In this document: one piece after another, positions 1-6,106 of the stretch
How the letters are laid out: each line of letters begins with the position of its first letter
How positions within the stretch are numbered: the stretch's first letter is position 1
Position numbers and translations under genes: made by a program
The notes under the pieces: model-generated
What the model saw: only the letters and a program-made list of their open reading frames with translations
What the model was told of the DNA's origin: nothing
The model's database searches: none
From: JANNWF01 sp052390415
Lineage (GTDB): Bacteria; Pseudomonadota; Gammaproteobacteria; Xanthomonadales; Xanthomonadaceae
Direction: 5' to 3'
DNA: 19,589 nucleotides
NCBI GenBank assembly: GCA_052390415.1
Contig: JBQTGY010000140.1
Coordinates: forward strand, 1 to 19,589

Positions 1-126
1 AATCAGCGGTTGCCAAGACCCCGAAAACACCCTGAAACTGAGCCCCGTTCGAGACCCGTTTTCCGGGGCCCGCAAGTGGCTCCATTAAGCCGATCTTGGG
101 TGGCTCCAATAGGGCGGTCGGTGACA
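1..126. mobile_element. Possible IS terminus (IS21-like?) flanking the CRISPR trailer end
   Basis: No gene is seen in 1-145. The stretch contains two direct copies of GTGGCTCCA at 76-84 and 100-108, 24 bp apart, and on the minus strand it begins with TGTCACC at 126. Multiple short direct repeats next to a 5'-TG end are typical of IS21-family termini, where IstA binds; that is family knowledge, and no transposase is visible because the window ends here. If 126 is an IS end, bases 127-145 would be the remnant of a truncated spacer or trailer. It could also be ordinary intergenic DNA. Confidence 0.35.
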
Positions 127-145
127 GCCTGCGCGCCTACAAGAA

Positions 146-1494
146 TTTCTGAGCTGCCTGTGCGGCAGCGAACACTGCGTTGGACTGCTGGCCGAGGTTG
201 TCGCGTTTCTGAGCTGCCTGTGCGGCAGCGAACGGGGCCATGGCGTTTTCGCCCTGGCCAACCATTTTCTGAGCTGCCTGTGCGGCAGCGAACAAGCTCG
301 CCTCGCGCATCAAGACCACGGTATCTTTCTGAGCTGCCTGTGCGGCAGCGAACGCTTCGACCGGCGATGGTGCCGACGATGACCATTTCTGAGCTGCCTG
401 TGCGGCAGCGAACGCAACGATTACCAAAATCCATCGCCCGAATGCTTTCTGAGCTGCCTGTGCGGCAGCGAACACCTGTAGCCGCGACAATGTCCAGGCC
501 TACTTTTTCTGAGCTGCCTGTGCGGCAGCGAACGTCAACATCAACTGGACGGCAGAAGCGGTCACTTTCTGAGCTGCCTGTGCGGCAGCGAACATCCCGA
601 GTATTTGGGAGTCCCAACAACAGGATTTCTGAGCTGCCTGTGCGGCAGCGAACCCGCTGACACTCCAAATCTGTTCATTCGTTCCTTTCTGAGCTGCCTG
701 TGCGGCAGCGAACTCTCGTAAATCCCATGCTGCTGACCACTCACTTTTCTGAGCTGCCTGTGCGGCAGCGAACCCTTGAGTTGCGCGCGCGCATCGCGGC
801 TGCCTTTTCTGAGCTGCCTGTGCGGCAGCGAACGTGCGACGCTGCGCGCTGATCCCCACACGATGTTTCTGAGCTGCCTGTGCGGCAGCGAACAAGGCCA
901 TCTTTCAGCTCCAAGTAGTTCTTCATTTCTGAGCTGCCTGTGCGGCAGCGAACGATGCGTCGGTGAGCCGGCAGTACTACCTCGCGTTTCTGAGCTGCCT
1001 GTGCGGCAGCGAACGTGGCCGTGCCGCCCGCGTTGTTGATCGTGTTTTTCTGAGCTGCCTGTGCGGCAGCGAAAGCAGTGCGGCAGAACAGAAAGCGCGC
1101 CTCGGGTTTCTGAGCTGCCTGTGCGGCAGCGAACATTTGTCTGCTCGTCTTGCACTTCGATTGTTTTTTCTGAGCTGCCTGTGCGGCAGCGAACGCGGCG
1201 GCAATGGCGGCACGTCTGCTGCGGCGTTTCTGAGCTGCCTGTGCGGCAGCGAACGCTTAGAAGCCGCGGAAGACGACGAGGCCGGTTTTCTGAGCTGCCT
1301 GTGCGGCAGCGAACTGGTGGCGCTGGCGTGTCATCAAGTATCACCGTTTCTGAGCTGCCTGTGCGGCAGCGAACCTGCCCCGCCGGCGTAGCCGGTCGAG
1401 GTAACGTTTCTGAGCTGCCTGTGCGGCAGCGAACCGATTGATCCGTAGCGACCCACACACCACTGATTTCTGAGCTGCCTGTGCGGCAGCGAAC
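146..1494 (-). CRISPR. Type I-F CRISPR array, 23 repeats and 22 spacers
   Basis: A 28-bp repeat recurs at 146, 206, 266 and so on to 926 every 60 bp, then from 987 to 1467 every 60 bp. Spacers are 32 bp, except one of 33 bp at 954-986. On the minus strand the repeat starts GTTCGCTGCC and ends GGCAGCTCAGAAA. It has the I-F stem CTGCC/GGCAG with loop GCACA and the 8-nt tag CTCAGAAA, so transcription runs leftward from the leader beside cas6f and the newest spacers are at the 1494 end. Repeats are identical except 1047-1074, whose plus-strand last base is A instead of C. The oldest repeat (146-173) is not degenerate, which fits a truncated trailer end. Open reading frames across the array are artefacts of the repeat period. 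Confidence 0.98.
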
Positions 1495-1626
1495 TAGAAG
1501 CTTCCTCCATCCGAACCCTCTATCAGCAAGGCTTGCAGACGAAAACGAGAGCCGACACCCTCGCGGAAAGGTGCCGGCGCAAGTCGCTGATTGTCAAAGA
1601 GCTTGGAGGATCCCGTCGAAAAAGGG
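1495..1626 (-). promoter_or_regulatory. CRISPR leader between cas6f and the array
   Basis: This 132-bp stretch separates the cas6f stop codon from the leader-proximal repeat, the usual place for the I-F leader that carries the array promoter and the integration signals. On the minus strand a perfect -35 hexamer TTGACA lies at 1597-1592, but no good -10 follows at 17 bp, so the promoter position is uncertain. The sequence is less AT-rich than many I-F leaders. The call rests on position and repeat orientation. Confidence 0.65.
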
Positions 1627-2193
1627 TCAAAACCAGGGGACGGTTGCCGGCCCTCCGAGTCCGTAGCTGTTGAACGGGGCTCCTACGGGCTGCGCCTGCG
1701 GGTTGCCAAGGGCGATGAAGAGGCAGAACGGTTGACCTGTGCTCAGGCTGCGCAGGTGGACGTAGGGCAGTTTGGGATCGCGTGCCACCGAGCTTGGAAT
1801 CGCGGCCTGGGCTTGCTCTACGGTCTCGCCTTTTCGCTTCATTCGACGGCGGCGAAGGCGCTCGACATTGGTCTTGAACTGCTTTCGTTGAACTGTGCGA
1901 TGCGTCGCGTCCAGTGGCACGGGTTTGACGTCGCCAACACCGACGTGATCGCGCAGGCCCTTCATCCAATCGCTGGCCATCAGCTGACGAATGCCGGCCT
2001 CGCTGCCATGCAGTCGCAGGTGGTTGCCGATTCCGAGGGGTGAAGTGCGGTGACCTGGAAAGCTGACGCCAATGTCGCTCACGCTCGCCCGTACCAAAGC
2101 GCGGTGAAACTTGTCATACAGAGCACCGAGTAGATGCGCCGCGCTGTGTTCGGCGTCGGGCACCACGATGAGATCGAGGTAATGCGTGGTCAT
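1627..2193 (-). CDS. cas6f: Cas6f (Csy4) crRNA-processing endoribonuclease
   Basis: Cas6f cuts pre-crRNA at the 3' base of the repeat hairpin, after nucleotide 20, and stays bound to the 3' stem-loop as part of the Csy complex. The 188-residue protein matches the length of Pseudomonas Csy4 (187) with a one-residue offset. H30 corresponds to catalytic His29 and S149 to Ser148. The arginine-rich helix ERLRRRRMKRK (111-121) corresponds to the hairpin major-groove helix, and R103/Q105 to the base-reading Arg102/Gln104. LRSLSTGQ (147-154) and the terminal VPWF are typical. The ATG at 2193 is chosen because MTTHYLD matches the family N-terminus; an in-frame ATG 11 codons upstream would overlap csy3. 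It lies 4 bp after the csy3 stop and is the last gene of the csy operon. Residue equivalences are from family knowledge. Confidence 0.96.
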   Translation of the reverse strand: MTTHYLDLIVVPDAEHSAAHLLGALYDKFHRALVRASVSDIGVSFPGHRTSPLGIGNHLRLHGSEAGIRQLMASDWMKGLRDHVGVGDVKPVPLDATHRTVQRKQFKTNVERLRRRRMKRKGETVEQAQAAIPSSVARDPKLPYVHLRSLSTGQPFCLFIALGNPQAQPVGAPFNSYGLGGPATVPWF

Positions 2194-2197
2194 GACC

Positions 2198-3226
2198 TCA
2201 GCCCGCCTCGCCGAACACGCCGCCACGAATCAGGGTGGCGATGACGAAGTGCTGCTGCTCGATGTCAGGCGTCTTGTCCTTGATGATCCAGCCATCGAGC
2301 AGGCTGTAGAAATCCGTCTTTTCTTTCGGCTGGCGCCAGGCCTTGCCCTGCGTGGTGACCGAGCCGTAGGGCTCGACAGCGATCGGGCCGTTCTCCGCCG
2401 CGCCTGTGTACCAGGTGTCAATCGAGCGCAAGGCGTTACCGATCTTCTGTGAGTGGATGGCCGCCACACCATTGACGTCGTACAGCGTCTTGCTCTTGTC
2501 GCCGCGGCCACGATCGAGGATGAGTTCTTGCGACGGGAATACTTCCTGCCCAGCACCAATGCGCGCGAAAGCAGTGACCTGCAGCAGCACATGCGTTTGC
2601 TTGCTCAGACCTTGCACAATCAGCTCAGCAAGTTCCGCCAGTGACTTCGCCTCATCAGCCGGCGCGGTGCTTTCACGCAACGAGTGTGCCAGGGCATCAA
2701 ACTGCCAACTGGCGACTGCCTTGCCATCCTTGAGATGGGCCACGTGCACTTCCACTTGCTCGGCACCAATGCGGTTGCGCCACAGGAAGCGCCCGTTGGC
2801 CAGGTTGCCGGCGTAGCGCCGCGCCAGCTCGCCAAAGCCAACGCTCTGCGCATAGTTGCCCACCGTGGCGACAAGCTTGCTGCGGTAGGCGGCGTCATTG
2901 CAGGCCGAAGGCTCGCCAGTGCCACCGAGCACGCGCAGGGTGAACTGCACCTTCAACGTATCGGCATTGGCTGGCAGTGCAGCCACGTCGACGGTTTGCA
3001 GATTGGGATTCTGGATGGCCGCATCGAGCTTGGCGGGATCCTGCCCGGCGGTCTTGAGCCGATTTGAAATAGTGCCACGCACCGACTTTTCACGAAGAGT
3101 GACCGGTGCCCAAGCGCTGGCGTCGCTACGCGCGACCCAGTCGCCCGCAAACAGCAGCGCATCGGAAGGATCGAGCTTGCGCTCGAAGGCGAGGACGGAG
3201 GCGGTTTTGATGACGTGTGCGTTCAT
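2198..3226 (-). CDS. csy3: Csy3 (Cas7f) backbone subunit of the I-F surveillance complex
   Basis: Csy3 forms the six-copy helical backbone of the Csy complex, holding the 32-nt spacer. Its thumb flips out every sixth crRNA base, which matters for the mini-CRISPR target at 5851-5882. The 342-residue product is strongly Csy3-like throughout: the N-terminus STASVLAFERKLDPSDA-like, REKSVRGTISNRLK, FTLRVLGGTGEPSACND, EVFPSQELILD, AAIHSQKIGNALRSIDTW and the terminal LIRGGVFGEA. The ATG at 3226 is preferred over one ten codons upstream because AAGGAA stands at the right distance before it and the family N-terminus starts there. The gap to csy2 is 42 bp and to cas6f 4 bp, so they are one transcription unit. 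Confidence 0.97.
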   Translation of the reverse strand: MNAHVIKTASVLAFERKLDPSDALLFAGDWVARSDASAWAPVTLREKSVRGTISNRLKTAGQDPAKLDAAIQNPNLQTVDVAALPANADTLKVQFTLRVLGGTGEPSACNDAAYRSKLVATVGNYAQSVGFGELARRYAGNLANGRFLWRNRIGAEQVEVHVAHLKDGKAVASWQFDALAHSLRESTAPADEAKSLAELAELIVQGLSKQTHVLLQVTAFARIGAGQEVFPSQELILDRGRGDKSKTLYDVNGVAAIHSQKIGNALRSIDTWYTGAAENGPIAVEPYGSVTTQGKAWRQPKEKTDFYSLLDGWIIKDKTPDIEQQHFVIATLIRGGVFGEAG

Positions 3227-3268
3227 GATGATTTCCTTGAGTAGGCGTTGGTGCAAAGGGAGTTGGGT

Positions 3269-4249
3269 TCAGGCGAGCAGATCAGCGGGGGGCTGGTAGT
3301 CATTGCGGCAGCGATACAGGCCGTCGTCTGGCCGGCTGTCGGCATACCAGAGCAGTTGCTTTGGCGAGTGCAGCCGGTGCGCGCCCACCCACTCGCCTAC
3401 GGAGTAAAGGCTCTCGACAAACCGGAAGGGCGCGCTCGAATCGCGCGCGTTGCGGACAGTGCCAGCCGGATGCAGGTCGCTTAAGGCGCCGTAGCCCACC
3501 GGGATCGGGACGATCCAACCATCGCCCTTCTTGCGGTTGCTATGCCAGGCACCCTTGCCGGCGTTGGCGTCAGCGTCATGTCGCCAATCGACGCGCGATA
3601 GCGACAGCCAGGCGTCGAGGCGGGTGGCGCTCGGATTGTCATTCTTCAGAGCGTCCAGCCGCTGATCGATCAGGTCATCGCGGGCAACCAGCGTTGATCC
3701 GGGCAAGAGGCGCACGCAGGCTTTGCGGAACTCCTTTTGCTGAGCATCGCTGTCGCCTGTGAGGTTGACCAACCACGGCTGATAGCGCCGCTGCCACGCG
3801 CGCTCGGCTGGCATCACGGTGCCGCCTGCTACGCGCATGGTGGACACGAGGTCGGCGATTGCGCTGACGTCAGATTGCCGGCGGTCTTCGCCCCAGTCTT
3901 CGGCAAGAAGCGCGAACACGAGACTTACGTCCAAATGGATTCGGCCTTCCTCCACGATGGCAGACGTCCCGCCGTCCTTCTCGATCGGATTTCGCGTCAA
4001 CCGAAACGCCTTGACGAAGCCGCCTTCCGTGGTCTGCTCTTGCCAACCGTGGCTGACCACGCCGACGGCCTTGAAGGCAATCCGATCAATGCCGGCGGCC
4101 ACGGCTTTGCGCTCCAACGCCCACATCAAGCCAAGATAGGCCGTCATCGACGGAAAGCCGTGCGTCAGCGGGCTGGAGATCGCGTTGGCGTTCTGCACCC
4201 GCAATCGCGGTAGCACCAGCAGATGGTTGAACTCAGGACAGGTGCTCAT
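3269..4249 (-). CDS. csy2: Csy2 (Cas5f) subunit of the I-F surveillance complex
   Basis: Csy2 pairs with Csy1 at the 5' end of the crRNA, where it grips the 8-nt tag in the PAM-proximal tail of the complex. The 326-residue protein has the recognisable I-F Cas5 N-terminus (LLVLPRLRVQNANAISSPLT, then HGFPSMTAYLGLMWAL) and the C-terminal FRFVESLYSVGEWVGAHRLH, followed by a short tail rich in charged and proline residues. The length is normal for Csy2. Its ATG overlaps the csy1 stop codon by 4 bp (ATGA), indicating translational coupling. No frameshift or missing block is visible. Confidence 0.95.
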   Translation of the reverse strand: MSTCPEFNHLLVLPRLRVQNANAISSPLTHGFPSMTAYLGLMWALERKAVAAGIDRIAFKAVGVVSHGWQEQTTEGGFVKAFRLTRNPIEKDGGTSAIVEEGRIHLDVSLVFALLAEDWGEDRRQSDVSAIADLVSTMRVAGGTVMPAERAWQRRYQPWLVNLTGDSDAQQKEFRKACVRLLPGSTLVARDDLIDQRLDALKNDNPSATRLDAWLSLSRVDWRHDADANAGKGAWHSNRKKGDGWIVPIPVGYGALSDLHPAGTVRNARDSSAPFRFVESLYSVGEWVGAHRLHSPKQLLWYADSRPDDGLYRCRNDYQPPADLLA

Positions 4250-5607
4250 GCCGCACCTCCTGTCACACGACGCTGCATCGGCACGGGCCAGGCAACATCG
4301 ATGATGGCGAGGCTAGCCCAGTGCTTGCGCTCGGGCAGTGACACCGCAACCAGCCCGGCCGCATGCAGCTGTGCGTTCAGCCAGTCGCCAAAGCGTTCAG
4401 CCACTTGATCCGCCCAAATGCCTTCGTCGTACTTTGCGATGAAACCCAAGTCTTCTTGCGCCCACTCGGGATGCGCGGCCTCATTGCGCGGCGGCAGCTC
4501 AACCCGATCAGGATCTAGCCACAGCTGTTCGTAAGGCGGCAGCCGGCATGCTGTGCTTCGCGTCCAGCCAGCCTCATAGCGGCCACGGACTTCTGCGCCG
4601 AATATCGCCAGCTCTTCGGCAATGGCGCGTTCGATGGAGGTCCGATGCTTGCGTGTTTCGTCGGTGTTCTCTGGATCGCTCCGAAGAAAGTCGCCGAGGC
4701 TCTTCACCAGCTCACGCATACCGCGAAACCAGATCAGACCATCAAATGCGGATGCCTGATTGAGCAGACTGGTGTTGCTGGGTCTCCATGCCGGGGGTGG
4801 CAGCGAGGCGAGCAGGTAGTTGATGCCGCCGCGTTCGCTGTTGAGTTGACTGATGTTCTGCGGCTTGGTGCCACCAAGCTTGCGCGCCACCAGCTGACGA
4901 TAGTCGCGATAGGGCGCATCGAACGGCTTCTTCTCGCGAAACGCCTGCCGAGCTTCCTTGTTGGCCTCGCCGAAGCGCGCGTCCTGGATGTCGGCATGAA
5001 CGGCGTGCGCCAAGGTACTGGAAAACATCGGTTGCAGCAGGTGGAACTGGGTCTCATCGAGCGGATCATTGCCAACCAGCCAGTAGAGCTGCTTGGCCAT
5101 CGGATGGCTTGTTGGCTCGGCATCGGGACGCACCAGAGAAGCGAACGCACTCATCCACAACGTGGCGGTGGCCTCGTCGCTGCTGAGGGCGGACTTCAGA
5201 TCGGGATCCGATGCCTGCATCCAGTCCAGCAGCCGCCGCCCATCGACTTCCGTCTTCAGGAACTTGAACACATCCAGCGCCGCCGCATTGCCCACCACGT
5301 CTTCGGCAAAGTTCTCGCCAAGCAGATGACTGCCGATGTCAGCGTGCTTCGGCAGCGTGTTGGGTGCGGCATGCAAGCTGCTACCACGCGCATCGGGATG
5401 CGTGGCCTTGAGCACGTGCGTGACCGCCTTGATTTGCCCGACGCGCCGAGCCGCATCCGCCAGCCACAGGCTGTACTCGTACTTCGACGCCGCTTCGGCA
5501 TCGTCCTCGTTGCCCTTCAATTTGGCCTCGCGCCGGGCTTCGATGAAGCCTCTGATGGCCGAGCGGAATTGCGCTGCCCTTGTTGGTTGAACTGAATCTT
5601 CTGACAT
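4246..5607 (-). CDS. csy1: Csy1 (Cas8f) large subunit, PAM recognition
   Basis: Csy1 is the I-F large subunit that, with Csy2, binds the crRNA 5' tag and reads the CC/GG PAM of target DNA. The product is 453 residues, close to the Pseudomonas protein. The identification uses position (first gene of csy1-csy2-csy3-cas6f), length and family-like segments such as QLNSERGGINYLLASLPPPAW, around residues 257-277, and NTSLLNQASAFDGLIWFRGM after it. The ATG at 5607 has AAGGAA about 7 nt upstream. Its 5' region is unusually long and structured: the nearest gene upstream is more than 1.2 kb away on the same strand, and the intergenic stretch 5608-5963 holds hairpins, a tiny ORF and the mini-CRISPR target. 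csy1-4 therefore probably has its own promoter, separate from cas1-cas2-3. Confidence 0.95.
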   Translation of the reverse strand: MSEDSVQPTRAAQFRSAIRGFIEARREAKLKGNEDDAEAASKYEYSLWLADAARRVGQIKAVTHVLKATHPDARGSSLHAAPNTLPKHADIGSHLLGENFAEDVVGNAAALDVFKFLKTEVDGRRLLDWMQASDPDLKSALSSDEATATLWMSAFASLVRPDAEPTSHPMAKQLYWLVGNDPLDETQFHLLQPMFSSTLAHAVHADIQDARFGEANKEARQAFREKKPFDAPYRDYRQLVARKLGGTKPQNISQLNSERGGINYLLASLPPPAWRPSNTSLLNQASAFDGLIWFRGMRELVKSLGDFLRSDPENTDETRKHRTSIERAIAEELAIFGAEVRGRYEAGWTRSTACRLPPYEQLWLDPDRVELPPRNEAAHPEWAQEDLGFIAKYDEGIWADQVAERFGDWLNAQLHAAGLVAVSLPERKHWASLAIIDVAWPVPMQRRVTGGAA

Positions 5608-5625
5608 ATTGAGTTCCTTGCGCGT

Positions 5626-5681
5626 GCCTCAACTGAGGCTCGACTGTAGAATCCCCTCGGCAGCTTGCCGACACCGAGGGG
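5626..5681 (-). promoter_or_regulatory. Hairpins in the csy1 5' leader
   Basis: Directly upstream of the csy1 ribosome-binding site lie a small hairpin (GCCTC/GAGGC, 5626-5639) and a larger one with perfect 8-bp arms CCCCTCGG (5653-5660) and CCGAGGGG (5674-5681). Inside the larger loop an alternative stem CGGCA/TGCCG (5658-5670) shares bases with the outer stem, so the two are mutually exclusive. On the minus strand there is no U-tract, so this is not a classical terminator; on the plus strand TGTTGTTTC follows, which could act as a weak terminator. A role in csy1 expression is inference. Confidence 0.4.
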
Positions 5682-5710
5682 TGTTGTTTCTTCCACTCAG
5701 ACTAATAAGG

Positions 5711-5743
5711 TCATGTGCTGGTCAAACACATTTCTATCCTCCT
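5711..5743 (-). other. Candidate CreT-like mini-ORF with a very strong Shine-Dalgarno
   Basis: On the minus strand the sequence AGGAGGA (5743-5737) is followed after 5 nt by ATG (5731) and a six-codon reading frame encoding MCLTST, ending with TGA at 5711. A near-perfect Shine-Dalgarno in front of so short a frame is striking in a non-coding leader. Known CreT toxins are small RNAs with a strong Shine-Dalgarno, a start codon and a few codons for scarce tRNAs, and their promoters are repressed by a crRNA-like CreA. Here the frame lies downstream of the promoter-like stretch matched by the mini-CRISPR spacer. TTG and ACA are plausible minor codons in GC-rich DNA. It could instead be a csy1 leader peptide or chance. 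Confidence 0.3.
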
Positions 5744-5843
5744 GCGCGACAACCGTCCGCACGTTGGGGCCGGCACCAACCGGCAAGCTGCACTCGCCGC
5801 CCAAGCCGCTGCCACGGCTTGGACGGCCCTTCCCTCAGAAGAA

Positions 5844-5875
5844 ATTATCCATAGTACGCTCAGACTTTCTTTCAA
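5844..5875 (-). promoter_or_regulatory. Candidate minus-strand promoter (csy operon or creT)
   Basis: In an AT-rich island within GC-rich DNA the minus strand shows TTGAAA (5875-5870, 5/6 to -35) and GATAAT (5849-5844, 5/6 to -10), with a 20-bp spacer, longer than ideal. A second possibility is TTGACA (5924-5919) with TAGTAT (5899-5894) at 19 bp. Transcripts would run leftward through the strong-SD mini-ORF into csy1. The mini-CRISPR protospacer 5851-5882 covers the first candidate and lies just downstream of the second. Confidence 0.35.
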
Positions 5876-5882
5876 AAATTCT
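5851..5882 (+). promoter_or_regulatory. Partial protospacer of the mini-CRISPR spacer, with CC PAM
   Basis: Aligned to the mini-CRISPR spacer 5992-6023 without gaps, this site matches at positions 1-5, 7-11, 13, 16-17, 19-24 and 31 (20/32; 19 of the first 24). It is preceded by CC at 5849-5850, the I-F PAM on the protospacer strand. Three of the five mismatches in the first 24 nt are at positions 6, 12 and 18, the bases that Csy3 flips out of pairing. Positions 25-32 hardly match, as expected for a site that recruits the Csy complex without licensing cleavage by Cas2-3. This is direct sequence evidence; repression is inferred. Confidence 0.85.
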
Positions 5883-5898
5883 GAAGTGCACCAATACT
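5871..5898 (+). promoter_or_regulatory. Candidate plus-strand promoter for the mini-CRISPR (and fitAB)
   Basis: TTCAAA (5871-5876) and AATACT (5893-5898) are each 4/6 to the sigma-70 hexamers and are spaced by 16 bp. A start near 5905 would place the degenerate repeats about 60 nt into the transcript. The -35 lies inside the protospacer 5851-5882, so the RNA could repress its own promoter. Both hexamers are weak, so this is tentative. Confidence 0.25.
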
Positions 5899-5963
5899 AC
5901 GCCCCCTAGTGCGGCGCCTGTCAAGTGGCAGCACGAATGGATCATGATGACGTTGCGTCACAA

Positions 5964-6051
5964 GGTGTCTGCCGAATAGGCAGCTCAGAAAATAGTTCGC
6001 TCTGGTTTGCTTTCAGCTCGCCAATTCGCTGCCGCACAGGCAGCACGCGTC
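5964..6051 (+). ncRNA. CreA/CreR-like crRNA: mini-CRISPR of two degenerate repeats and one 32-nt spacer
   Basis: Compared with the array repeat in transcribed orientation, 5964-5991 matches 23/28 and 6024-6051 matches 21/28, enclosing a spacer of exactly 32 nt (5992-6023). The first copy keeps the stem (CTGCC 5969-5973, GGCAG 5979-5983) and the full 8-nt tag CTCAGAAA (5984-5991), while its 5' bases and loop have drifted. The second keeps repeat positions 2-21 unchanged, including the whole Cas6f hairpin, and loses everything after the cleavage point at 6043/6044. Cas6f would thus release 5984-6043, a 60-nt RNA of standard I-F size. Conservation of only the parts kept in the mature crRNA implies selection on a functional guide, not a decaying array. 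It resembles CreA antitoxins and CreR regulators, whose crRNA-like RNAs direct Cascade to promoters. There is no cas1-proximal leader here. Function is inferred. Confidence 0.85.
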
Positions 6052-6052
6052 A

Positions 6053-6098
6053 CCTCCGGCAGTGACTGCAATCCAACCCTTGCCATCACTGCCGGAGG
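6053..6098 (+). promoter_or_regulatory. 13-bp inverted repeat over the fitA ribosome-binding site
   Basis: CCTCCGGCAGTGA (6053-6065) and TCACTGCCGGAGG (6086-6098) are perfectly complementary arms around a 20-nt loop. The right arm contains most of the GGAGGA Shine-Dalgarno of fitA (6094-6099), and the left arm supplies the matching CCTCC, so in RNA the ribosome-binding site would be sequestered. As DNA, an inverted repeat just before an RHH antitoxin gene is also a typical autorepression operator. It starts 2 bp after the second degenerate repeat. No U-tract follows, so it is not a standard terminator. Confidence 0.6.
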
Positions 6099-6106
6099 AC
6101 TAGTCC

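Noticed and set aside
3..1458. Long open frames on both strands across the array, with repeated peptides such as FAAAQAAQK and SELPVRQRT
   Set aside because: They are produced by the stop-free 28-bp repeat recurring with a 60-bp period (a multiple of three); spacers between have no coding character.
5851..5882. Classical self-targeting (autoimmune) protospacer
   Set aside because: The PAM-distal eight bases are almost entirely unmatched, so cleavage is not expected; binding-only regulation fits better.
5665..5979. Plus-strand open frames of 104 and 64 codons upstream of the mini-CRISPR
   Set aside because: No ribosome-binding site, no recognisable protein features, and they run through the promoter-like AT island and into the first degenerate repeat.
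5964..6051. Interpreting the mini-CRISPR as a decaying orphan array
   Set aside because: The degeneration spares just the parts present in a mature crRNA, and the spacer has a PAM-flanked match next door; random decay would not do both.
5937..6065. A 42-codon plus-strand frame covering the mini-CRISPR
   Set aside because: No Shine-Dalgarno before its ATG, and the precise repeat-spacer-repeat structure explains the sequence better.
6053..6098. Rho-independent terminator after the mini-CRISPR
   Set aside because: The stem is strong but no T-tract follows on the plus strand, and it covers the fitA ribosome-binding site.
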